Source: Sorangium cellulosum (lineage in GTDB: Bacteria > Myxococcota_A > Polyangia > Polyangiales > Polyangiaceae). From it: a stretch of DNA of 64,000 bases. Below the pieces are notes generated by a model, which saw only the letters and a list, made by a program, of their open reading frames with translations, did no database searches and had not been told where the DNA came from. The position numbers and the translations under genes are program-made. The stretch lies in contig DYPH01000004.1 of NCBI GenBank assembly GCA_020720045.1, forward strand, positions 1 through 64,000. The letters are read 5' to 3'. Shown in pieces: positions 24,524 to 32,239 of this stretch (within the stretch, counting starts at the first letter, position 1; each line of letters opens with the position of its first letter).

Positions 24524-25927
24524 ATGCGCCGACTGTCGATGCTCGCCCTCTTTGCCTTTGGCGGCTGCAAAGCACGGACGCTCCCCGACGTCCCCGAGGC
24601 GGCTCATCACGTTTCGCCGGTGGTCGCGGAGACCGGCGATCCATCGAGCATCCCATCCACAGTTCCGGCCCCTTCCGCGCCGCCGTTGCAGACCTGCGCG
24701 CCGTTTCCCGAGGGGGCCTTCGCGCTCCCTCCTCTCGATGAATCGGTGATTGACAGCAAACTTCCCGCCATTGAATTTCCCGACCGCCTCGCCCGCTTTT
24801 ATGCGCGAGCGGCGGAGGTTGCGCGAGGAACGGCAAAACAATCGGTGCGAATCGCCGTGTATGGCGATTCAAATATGACGATGGACTACATCACCGGTGG
24901 CCTCCGGCGCATGCTCCAGGGGAAGTACGGCGACGCTGGCCATGGCTTCGCGGGCATGACGCGCCCCTGGGGGTGGTACCGGCACATGGATGTGCGCCAC
25001 GAACTCTGGGAAGGGGCGTGGAAGCCGCTCGCCGTCTCTACCCATCGGACGAATGATGGCCACTATTCTTCTGCAAATTTAGGCTCTGAAACCGACCATC
25101 CTGGCGCGTGGGCCTTCGTCGCGACGACCGACTCTCCCGATTCGCCCATCGGTCATTCCGTCTCGTCGATCGATCTTTTCTATCTCGCACGCCCGAGTGG
25201 CGGAACGTTCGCGGTAAAGCTCGATGGAACCGTGCAAGAGACGGTCGACACGAAGGCCGACAAAGCAGAAACCCGCTTCCGTCACTACGACGTCCCCGAT
25301 GGATCTCACAAGATTGAGGTCGCACTTCGGTCGGGGAAGATTCGCGTGTTCGGCGCGGCGATGGAGCGCGACAAACCTGGCTACGTGATCGATTCCCTCG
25401 GAGTGGGGGCACTCAATTATGAGATGATGACCCACGTCTCCTCGGCTTCCCGGAAACCGATGCTTGAGCGTCGGAACTACGACTTGGTCATTTTCGCGAT
25501 CGGCACAAACATGTTTTCGCCGAAGGACCACGAGTCGTGGATGAAGGACGTCTTTGGCGGCATCCGCGAAGCCCTTCCCGAGACACCGCTCCTCGTACTG
25601 AGTCCCCCGGACATCGAACTCAAATGGGAAGACAAGTGGAGCGATCCGCGGATTCCGAAGCTTGTTCAACAGTTACGCGAGATTTCTGACCGAAATGGTG
25701 CCGCCTACTTTGACTTCCGCGAGGCAATGGGCGGGAGCATGAGCATGCACAAACTCGCAAAGGCCGGCCTCGCGGAAGCAGATTTGATCCACTTCCGAAA
25801 GCCGGCCGGCATGCTCATGGGGACGCGCCTCGGACACGCCCTCTGGAACGATCTCGAGGCGTACACCAAAGAGCATCCTGAGGCGGGGTGCGCCCCACGT
25901 ACGGCCGCCAGTCCCGTAGCGCACTGA
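24524..25927 (+). CDS. SGNH/GDSL-like hydrolase lipoprotein
   Basis: 467 aa. A short signal peptide (MRRLSMLALFAFGGC) gives a lipid-anchored Cys15. Block I is VYGDSNM (Ser116), a later block is LVIFAIGTNMF, and the final block is ADLIHFRKPAG with the catalytic His. Between them lies a beta-rich insert (about 180-290) that could be a carbohydrate-binding module, as in two-domain SGNH glycan esterases and acetyltransferases. Follows the esterase with a 20-bp gap, so probably one operon. Likely acts on acyl groups of cell-wall or surface glycans. Confidence 0.8.
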   Translation: MRRLSMLALFAFGGCKARTLPDVPEAAHHVSPVVAETGDPSSIPSTVPAPSAPPLQTCAPFPEGAFALPPLDESVIDSKLPAIEFPDRLARFYARAAEVARGTAKQSVRIAVYGDSNMTMDYITGGLRRMLQGKYGDAGHGFAGMTRPWGWYRHMDVRHELWEGAWKPLAVSTHRTNDGHYSSANLGSETDHPGAWAFVATTDSPDSPIGHSVSSIDLFYLARPSGGTFAVKLDGTVQETVDTKADKAETRFRHYDVPDGSHKIEVALRSGKIRVFGAAMERDKPGYVIDSLGVGALNYEMMTHVSSASRKPMLERRNYDLVIFAIGTNMFSPKDHESWMKDVFGGIREALPETPLLVLSPPDIELKWEDKWSDPRIPKLVQQLREISDRNGAAYFDFREAMGGSMSMHKLAKAGLAEADLIHFRKPAGMLMGTRLGHALWNDLEAYTKEHPEAGCAPRTAASPVAH

Positions 25928-25939
25928 AACGGAGCGCCG

Positions 25940-27049
25940 TCAGTACTCGATGTAGCTCGTGACCCGCAGCCCCGGGAGCAGTCCATCGCGGTCGTCGAGT
26001 TCGAAGACGACCTCAAGGATTTTCGTGTCGATTCGTTCGACGGGGTCGTCGGTCCGGATGTTCTTTCGCCCCATGCGATGGCCGATATCGACGACATGAC
26101 CGCGGAAGCGCTTCCCCGGATAGGCGGTAAGAGTCGCAAACGCAGGGGCGCCCACTTTGAGCTTTGCCACGTCGCGCTCGTCAACGTCCATCCGTACGCG
26201 CAGCTTGGACGTGTCTCCGATAATCACAATTGGATCGCCACCTTGCGGATTGTAGTACTCGCCGGCGCGCAGCTTAAGCTGAAGAACCTCCCCCGCAATC
26301 GGGGCGCGAATTGTCAGTCGTTCAAAGGTCGCTTTCGCCTGATCGCGCCTCGCCTCGGCGGCACTTACACGCGCTTGGGCGGCCATGACGTCTTCCGAAC
26401 GAGAGCCTGACACCGCCGCCTGTTTGCGCGCGTTTGCCGCCTCCAGCGCGCGCTGATCGGCTTCCGCTTGGCGCTTGGCCTTTTCAAGTTCGTCGGGGGT
26501 TGCTGCTCCACCGCCGGCGAGCGTCTCGATACGCGTCGCTTGGCTCTTCGAAAGTTCGGCGCGCGCCCGTGCGCCATCGGCGTCGGCGACGATCGCGTCG
26601 CGGTCCTCCCGCCGAAGCCCGCGCGTCGTCCGCAGGAGCTCCGCCTTGGCTTGCCCGAGGTCCCCCTCGGCCGCGGCGAGGTTCGCCTTCTCGGCGTCGC
26701 TCTCCATTTCGGCAAGCGGGGCACCTGCGTCAACCTTGTCCCCTTCTTTTACGAAAACATGCGCAATTCGGCCGGGGACGTGACTCGAAACTTTCGTCTC
26801 GCGATCCTTCGGCTCAATCACGCCATTTCCGGCAACGAATTGGCCGGTCGGCACGTCGACCCGTTCATCGGTGCCACCGGTCTTTAGGACCGCCGTTCGC
26901 TTCGACTTCTCGCGGTCTTTCGCGATCGGCACCGTCTGTCGTCCGCCTGCCATCGTCTTGCCGATGGCAAAAACGCAGAGGAGGAGCAGCGCGAGGCCGA
27001 AGTATTTGGAACTGAAGAATCCTCGAAAACCCTGGAAGTTCATCGACAT
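25940..27049 (-). CDS. HlyD-family periplasmic adaptor of ABC exporter (DevB-like)
   Basis: 369 aa from ATG 27049. One N-terminal membrane segment (FGLALLLLCVFAIG), a biotinyl-lipoyl-like half (VSSHVPGRIAHVFVKEGDKV), a long Ala/Arg/Lys/Glu coiled-coil hairpin, the second lipoyl half (LTIRAPIAGEVLQLKLRAGE) and a beta-barrel end. It is the membrane fusion protein joining the inner-membrane permease/ATPase to the TolC-like channel encoded in the same operon. Last gene of the unit; it converges on the SGNH gene with a 12-bp gap. Confidence 0.92.
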   Translation of the reverse strand: MSMNFQGFRGFFSSKYFGLALLLLCVFAIGKTMAGGRQTVPIAKDREKSKRTAVLKTGGTDERVDVPTGQFVAGNGVIEPKDRETKVSSHVPGRIAHVFVKEGDKVDAGAPLAEMESDAEKANLAAAEGDLGQAKAELLRTTRGLRREDRDAIVADADGARARAELSKSQATRIETLAGGGAATPDELEKAKRQAEADQRALEAANARKQAAVSGSRSEDVMAAQARVSAAEARRDQAKATFERLTIRAPIAGEVLQLKLRAGEYYNPQGGDPIVIIGDTSKLRVRMDVDERDVAKLKVGAPAFATLTAYPGKRFRGHVVDIGHRMGRKNIRTDDPVERIDTKILEVVFELDDRDGLLPGLRVTSYIEY

Positions 27050-27085
27050 GTACTCTGCTTTTCTGGTCGCTTCGAGCAAAGGAAG

Positions 27086-27784
27086 CTACGCGTGATCGCC
27101 CGGTTGAATGAGGCCGTCCTCGATATTCACGATGCGATCGGCGAGGTGGAAAATACGATTGTCGTGGGTCACGACGACCACGGTATGCCCGTGCTCCTTC
27201 GCGAGTTGGCGCAGCGTCTCCGTGATGGCGAGGCCGTTCTGGGCGTCGAGCGCTGCCGTCGGTTCGTCGGCCAAAATGAGCGGCGGTGACCCGGCAAGCG
27301 CTCGGGCAATGGCGACGCGCTGCCGTTGGCCCCCGGAAAGGTCCCGGGGCAGGCTTGCCGTCTTTTCTCCAAGACCGACCTCCGCCAACTTCCGTCGCGC
27401 CTCTGCGGACGCCTCGGCGACGCCCATCCCGCGAAGACGCAGAACGAGGGAGATGTTCTCTTCGGCGGTCAGCGAGCCGATGAGATTGTGCGCTTGAAAA
27501 ATAAAGCCGATATGGGAGAGCCGAAGCGCCGCCAATTCGCTCTCTTTCGGCTGAGAGAGGTCCTGGCCGAGGAGACGGACTTCGCCACTCGTTGCATTAA
27601 GTACGCAACCGAGAATAGAGAGTAATGTCGTCTTTCCGCTGCCGGAGTGGCCGCATATCATGACGAATTCGCCGCGCTTTGCTTCGAAATCGACCCCCTT
27701 CAACGCTTGAAAGGCGGTCGCCCCGGAGCCATAGGTCTTTGTGACCTTCCGTACAACAATGGCAAGTTCTTCCGAGGAACTCAT
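27086..27784 (-). CDS. ABC transporter ATP-binding protein (DevA/LolD/MacB type)
   Basis: 232 aa from ATG 27784, whose ATGA overlaps the permease stop. Walker A GHSGSGKTT (45-53), Q-loop FQAHNL, signature LSGGQRQR, Walker B LILADEPTAALD and switch VVTHD are all intact. It powers the FtsX-type permease encoded upstream. Family-typical size. Confidence 0.95.
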   Translation of the reverse strand: MSSSEELAIVVRKVTKTYGSGATAFQALKGVDFEAKRGEFVMICGHSGSGKTTLLSILGCVLNATSGEVRLLGQDLSQPKESELAALRLSHIGFIFQAHNLIGSLTAEENISLVLRLRGMGVAEASAEARRKLAEVGLGEKTASLPRDLSGGQRQRVAIARALAGSPPLILADEPTAALDAQNGLAITETLRQLAKEHGHTVVVVTHDNRIFHLADRIVNIEDGLIQPGDHA

Positions 27785-28956
27785 CGAAACACCATGGCCG
27801 GTTCGACGCGCCGGAGACGGAGAAGCGCGAGGCTTGATGCGAAGATACACATGCCGATCATGACGAAGAAGGTTCCAAACGTAAGCCACGGGGGCAGAAC
27901 GAGGGCCAGCTTGGCGCTACGGATTCCCGCCGCCATGCGCGTCACCAACGCGAGGCCGAGGATTGAGCCGATTCCGCCGTAGGCGAGCGACTGGACAAAG
28001 AGGAGCATCCCGAGATCGCCGTTGGTGACGCCGATCGCCTTCAACGTGCCAAACTCGCGAATATTGTCGACAACGCTCGAGAACATCGAGAGCGAAACAA
28101 TGACGAAACCGACGATGAGCCCGAAGATGGTGCTCGTCCCGAAGGTGATGCCAATCGCGGTCTTCGTCAGGATGTTCTTCACAATCATCCCTTTGAATTC
28201 GTCCTTTGTGACGACGACCGAGGAACTCATCTTCGATTGAATGCCCGCTTTTACTGCCTGAAGGTCGGCCCCCTTTTTCGCGCGAACCGCGATGTAGGAG
28301 GCTTGATCGTTTGGCGTCTTGAGAAGCTCACGGGCAAGCTCGTAGTCGGCAAGCGCGTAGCTCGGGCCGAACGGGATAAGCCCGTAGGTGAAGCCGCCGA
28401 CGGTCACGTTTCGGTTGCCGACCTCGCGCACGCTCCCAAGGTTTAAGCCCCCGAGCGTTTCGCGTTCCGAGTCTTCAAAGATCATCGTGTCGGGACGATT
28501 GAGTGAGTCGAGTGAGCCATTAATCAATTGCCATTCGGACTCCAGCCGGCGCGGGAACTTTGTGCCGACGACTGTGACCCCCTCGGTCCCCCCTTTCGGC
28601 AATTTTACCGTGGATGCTCCGAGGAGCATCGGCTCCGCCCAGACCACGCCCGGCGTCGTTTCCGCGATAGCGGCATCGGTAACCGGGAGGACTTTCCCCG
28701 GGGCGAAGGTCTCCGCACCCGCAGGAATGATCCAGAGATCCATCCCTGTGATCTCCAGCATCATTTGATTCTTGTAGATGAGGCCTAGGAAGGTCCCCAG
28801 CTGTTGGTTGGACAATACAACGGCGAAGACGACGCCGAACAACGTCCCCGCCATTTTCAGTTTGTCGTGGAACATCATGCGCAGGCCGACCTTCGCCATC
28901 GCCGCGAAGCGCGCAAAGAAGCCGGCACGTTTGCTGGCGAGCTTCGTCGTGCTCAT
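27781..28956 (-). CDS. FtsX-type ABC permease (DevC-like)
   Basis: 391 aa with the DevC/MacB layout: N-terminal helix after MFHDKLKMAGTLFGVVFAV, a large periplasmic domain (about 70-260) and three C-terminal helices in an FtsX domain (IVGFVIVSLSMFSSVVDNIREFGTLKAIG). It starts in an ATGA overlap with the TolC-like gene. DevBCA-type pumps with TolC export glycolipids or other amphiphiles without import of the substrate. The cargo here is unknown. Confidence 0.92.
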   Translation of the reverse strand: MSTTKLASKRAGFFARFAAMAKVGLRMMFHDKLKMAGTLFGVVFAVVLSNQQLGTFLGLIYKNQMMLEITGMDLWIIPAGAETFAPGKVLPVTDAAIAETTPGVVWAEPMLLGASTVKLPKGGTEGVTVVGTKFPRRLESEWQLINGSLDSLNRPDTMIFEDSERETLGGLNLGSVREVGNRNVTVGGFTYGLIPFGPSYALADYELARELLKTPNDQASYIAVRAKKGADLQAVKAGIQSKMSSSVVVTKDEFKGMIVKNILTKTAIGITFGTSTIFGLIVGFVIVSLSMFSSVVDNIREFGTLKAIGVTNGDLGMLLFVQSLAYGGIGSILGLALVTRMAAGIRSAKLALVLPPWLTFGTFFVMIGMCIFASSLALLRLRRVEPAMVFR

Positions 28957-30266
28957 TGCGAACGGTCTTTCGACGCCGACGCGGCGAGCCGAAGCGCCGT
29001 CCGCGCATAGGCGAGATTTGCATCGGCCTGAATGCGATTTACTTCGCTTTGAAAGGCTTGCCGATCGGCCTGAAGGACGTCGAGTTGAAGCGCAGTTCCG
29101 GCATCATAACGCTCTTTGGCGAGCCGAGCCGCGCTGCGGTTTGCCGACTCTTCCGCCCGTGCGGCTCGTGCATTTGCTGTTTGAGCGGTCACGAAGTCCC
29201 AGGCATCTTTGATCTCATCGGTGCGCGCACGGAGGACTCTTTCCTCGCGAATCGCTTGGACTTTTGCCGCAGAAGCTTGTGCCTCACTTGCCGAGATATT
29301 CGAGGCATCGAGGCGCCAGGTGATGTTTGCTTGGATCTGATAAACTGCACTTCGCCCGGCGAAACCGGTTGCGTTCGTGAAGTGCTCCTGAGCGGTTGCC
29401 CCGAGCGTCGGCAATAGTGTGTAAGTTGCAGCTTTCGCGCTCGCGTCCTGGGCACGGGCGTCGGCGGCTGCGGCACGCGCGAGTGGGTGCCCCTTTTCGC
29501 CGCCGAGGAAGGTCGCAACCGGAGCCTCCTCATGAAGGTCATCCGAAGGAACTTCCCCGCCTTTTTCCGGCTCCAGTCCCGATTGCGTCGCCAAGATGCG
29601 GGCCGCCGCGCCCGCCAAATAGTTCGCTTGCGCGAGCGTCTGCTTCGCCCGCTCGACCTCCGCGACGGCCCGCTCCTTGTCGAGCGCGGTGGCGATGCCG
29701 GCGGCCCGACGCTGCTCGATAACAGCAAGGTTTGACTCGTCGGTAGCAAGGGTGCGCTCTGCGGCGCCAACGACGGCCCGCGCCGCCAGCAGATCGAAAT
29801 AGCTCTTCGTGATGGTTCGTTCGACGTCCACCTGGGTCGATTCCGCGCGAAGGGCGGCTGCTTCGGCGCTCGCCTCACCCGCAGACTTTCTCTTCCATGC
29901 GGCGAGATCGACGATAGGAACCGCCAAAGTGATATTGCCATCTAGCTGATTGTAGGCGGTGATGATTCCTTTGCGGGGAGCACCGCCGGTCGTCGACGGG
30001 ATCGTGACCGCGGCCTCGTACTGGTTGTGCGTGTACGTGCCGACTGCGGTGAGTGTTGGCAGCAATTTCCGGCCTGCTTGAGCCGCTTCGGCGTTCCTTT
30101 GCTCCACGAGTGCTGCGGCCTCGCGGGCATCGAAGTTGGAGCTGTGCCCGCGCTGCACAAAGGTAGAAAGAGGCTGAAGGGCGAAGCTATTTTTCGAGAA
30201 GATGGCGATGCTCGAGAGCGCCACGATCTGGCCTACGCGACGCGGGATTGCCTTCAAATGCTTCAT
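28953..30266 (-). CDS. TolC-family outer-membrane efflux protein
   Basis: 437 aa from ATG 30266, which overlaps the TetR stop (ATGA). A signal peptide (to about residue 29, ending NSFALQ) precedes two repeats of long Ala/Glu/Arg-rich helices and short strands (LVEQRNAEAAQAGRKLLPTL, YDAGTALQLDVLQADRQ), typical of TolC trimers. It forms the outer-membrane exit duct for the exporter encoded by the next three genes. Confidence 0.92.
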   Translation of the reverse strand: MKHLKAIPRRVGQIVALSSIAIFSKNSFALQPLSTFVQRGHSSNFDAREAAALVEQRNAEAAQAGRKLLPTLTAVGTYTHNQYEAAVTIPSTTGGAPRKGIITAYNQLDGNITLAVPIVDLAAWKRKSAGEASAEAAALRAESTQVDVERTITKSYFDLLAARAVVGAAERTLATDESNLAVIEQRRAAGIATALDKERAVAEVERAKQTLAQANYLAGAAARILATQSGLEPEKGGEVPSDDLHEEAPVATFLGGEKGHPLARAAAADARAQDASAKAATYTLLPTLGATAQEHFTNATGFAGRSAVYQIQANITWRLDASNISASEAQASAAKVQAIREERVLRARTDEIKDAWDFVTAQTANARAARAEESANRSAARLAKERYDAGTALQLDVLQADRQAFQSEVNRIQADANLAYARTALRLAASASKDRSQ

Positions 30267-30904
30267 TGCGGGCTCTTTTTTACAGGCCGTCGCTTGGGAG
30301 TCGGCGGCACCGGAGGGGCGATTCCTGGCCACAGCTGATCAGCCAAGGCGCCGAGAAATCGAGGCACGGGAAACGGGGTTATTTGCTCGGGATCAAACAC
30401 GAAACGGAAAAAGAGATGCTGCCATAGGGCTCCGGAGATCACCCGAGCGAGGACGTCGGTGTCGGTCGCGGAGGCGAGGTGTCCTGCGGCCGCCTGGGCG
30501 GCGAAATAGGCGGAGAGTGCAGCGATTCGTTCGAGGGGGCGTGGTCGCGGGCCACGGAGCGCCTCGGGGAGCTCTTCGGGGCTTGTAAGGTGGGTGAAGC
30601 TCATCGCCGCCATCGGAACGTGTCGAGCGAAGTTCTCGTCGAGCTGCTTGAGCAACGCTTCGAAGCGCTCACGATTTAACGGAATATCGGTCGAAGGGAG
30701 TGCTGCCTCCCCCTCGCCAAAGCAGCCGCTCGCGGCGGCGCGGAGGAGAGCCGCTTTCGACCCAAAGCGCTTGAAGAGCGTCCCCTCGGAGACACCGGCG
30801 CGCGCCGCGACCTCGGCGGTCGTCGTCCGAATGCCACGTTCAAGGAAGACCGCACGGGCGGCTTCGAGGAGGTCTTCGTCGCGGAATCGGGGCGGGCGTG
30901 CCAT
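30263..30904 (-). CDS. TetR-family transcriptional regulator
   Basis: 213 aa. The N-terminal TetR helix-turn-helix reads TTTAEVAARAGVSEGTLFKR, followed by FGSKAALLRAA; the C-terminal ligand domain is variable as usual. It is the first gene of the exporter operon and has a perfect palindrome 9 bp ahead of its start, so autorepression and control of the pump by its ligand are likely. Each downstream gene overlaps or closely follows the last. Confidence 0.95.
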   Translation of the reverse strand: MARPPRFRDEDLLEAARAVFLERGIRTTTAEVAARAGVSEGTLFKRFGSKAALLRAAASGCFGEGEAALPSTDIPLNRERFEALLKQLDENFARHVPMAAMSFTHLTSPEELPEALRGPRPRPLERIAALSAYFAAQAAAGHLASATDTDVLARVISGALWQHLFFRFVFDPEQITPFPVPRFLGALADQLWPGIAPPVPPTPKRRPVKKSPQ

Positions 30905-30913
30905 CGGGATGAA

Positions 30914-30935
30914 TAAGTGAGCGGCTACTCACTTA
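30914..30935. promoter_or_regulatory. Probable TetR operator of the exporter operon
   Basis: TAAGTGAG-N6-CTCACTTA: perfect 8-bp arms with a 6-bp spacer, centred about 20 bp upstream of the regulator's ATG. Position, symmetry and the AGTGAG/CTCACT core fit a TetR-family autoregulatory operator. Confidence 0.75.
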
Positions 30936-30971
30936 CGGGATTGCGCTTCGTAGAGGAGGGGCGGTTCTTCG

Positions 30972-31139
30972 TCAAGCGCCCTTCAACAGGGGCCGCGCGC
31001 GTCTGCGGGCGCGTCGACAGGCATCCGAACAGGTCGTGATTTCCTGCCAGCAGCGCCCCCATTTCTTTCGCCACGCAAAAGGGCGCGCGCAGACAATGCA
31101 GAGTTTGCTGGGTAAATTCGACTTCGCTACGCCGCGCAT
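30972..31139 (-). CDS. DUF2256 family small protein (55 aa)
   Basis: Hidden inside a longer antisense frame. From ATG 31137-31139 the product begins MRGVAKSNLPSKLCIVCARP and continues FAWRKKWGRCWQEI and CSDACRR, ending LLKGA. The C-x-x-C with PFxWRKKW and the C-S-x-x-C-R pair is the DUF2256 pattern, a probable zinc-binding module of unknown function, often found near photolyase/cryptochrome genes. None is seen here. It lies between the TetR gene (same strand) and the divergent SGNH gene. Confidence 0.85.
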   Translation of the reverse strand: MRGVAKSNLPSKLCIVCARPFAWRKKWGRCWQEITTCSDACRRARRRARPLLKGA

Positions 31140-31220
31140 TCTCCATCGATTCCGAAGGCGGCGGTGCCGTTGCGCGGGAATCTGGTCAGCGCCCGTCGGT
31201 CGCGGTAGCTGTCGCCGACC

Positions 31221-32174
31221 ATGTTTCGTGCACGCACCCCGCTCGTCTTTTGCGTTGCCCTCGCGTTTGCCGGCTGCCGAGACGGGCGTGCCATCCAGAG
31301 CGATGACGCACGGACGAAGGCGGCAACAGCATCTGCACCCGCGCCGACACCGGCCCTTGAAGCAAGCGGCGCCCCCTCCGGGGTTGCGTCTGTTTCCCCT
31401 GTAAATGCAGCAGTTGTGGCCGTTGCAGCCAGTGCGAGCGCGACGCCTGCCGCTTCCGTTGCACCGGCCGCGCCCCCCGCTCCGAAGGCCACCCGCCGCG
31501 CTGGCGCGACGGGGCCGCTCGAGCTGTGGACGATGGGGGATTCCACGGCCCAGCCGGTCGGGCAAGCCCTCGAGAACATTGCCCACAGCGACGGTCGTTT
31601 CAAAGCGCGTACTTTCTTCAGAAACTCCAGCGGCCTCGTGAATCAGAACAAAGCCGATTGGTACGACATTGCGAAGAAGGAACTCGCGACAGGCGCTCCG
31701 GACATCCTCGTCGTTAGCCTCGGCCCGAACGACGCCATGGATCTCACGTCGAAGGACAAGAAGGAGCGCTACACGCTCGCCAGCGACGGCTGGACCCACG
31801 AATACGCGCGCCGCATGGTCGGATTTGCGAAAATGTTCGAGGACAAAGGGGTGCGAGTCTATCTCTCTGGCCACGTCTTCGATCCGGAGAAGAAGCACGC
31901 GCCGATGATGAAGGCGGTCGACAGCGCGCTGGCGGAGGCGGGATCGGCGTTGGAGAATGGAGCCTTCTTCGACACCTTCGCGCTCTTCACGAACGCCGAT
32001 GGGACCTTTCAGGAGCAGGCCGAAGGGCCCGATGGGAAGCTGGCGGCGACGCGCGGCCACGATAAACTTCATTTGACCGGTGCCGGCGGGCACGCAGCGG
32101 CAAAGGCATTGTGGGCAAAGATTGTGGACGATTTCGCGCTGCCACCGCCGGAAAAAGTCGAAAAGAAAAAGTAG
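31221..32174 (+). CDS. SGNH hydrolase-like lipoprotein (DUF459 type)
   Basis: 317 aa. Signal peptide to Cys19 (ALAFAGC), then an Ala/Pro/Ser/Val-rich linker of about 75 residues, then the SGNH core: WTMGDSTAQPVG (Ser108), GLVNQNKADWYD, VVSLGPNDAMD and the final DKLHLTGAGGH with the catalytic Asp-His. The layout matches DUF459 proteins, periplasmic relatives of glycan O-acetyl-handling enzymes. It ends in a Lys-rich tail. A second SGNH protein of different type lies at 24524. Substrate unknown. Confidence 0.82.
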   Translation: MFRARTPLVFCVALAFAGCRDGRAIQSDDARTKAATASAPAPTPALEASGAPSGVASVSPVNAAVVAVAASASATPAASVAPAAPPAPKATRRAGATGPLELWTMGDSTAQPVGQALENIAHSDGRFKARTFFRNSSGLVNQNKADWYDIAKKELATGAPDILVVSLGPNDAMDLTSKDKKERYTLASDGWTHEYARRMVGFAKMFEDKGVRVYLSGHVFDPEKKHAPMMKAVDSALAEAGSALENGAFFDTFALFTNADGTFQEQAEGPDGKLAATRGHDKLHLTGAGGHAAAKALWAKIVDDFALPPPEKVEKKK

Positions 32175-32239
32175 GACGGCAAAGCAGGACGGCGGTGCCC
32201 CTTGCCAGCGAGCGAGCAAACGAGTTGAGTCGCTCGCCG

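Noticed and set aside
28613-28630. Inverted repeat GATGCTCC-GA-GGAGCATC
   Set aside because: Inside the permease coding sequence with a 2-nt loop; no regulatory context.
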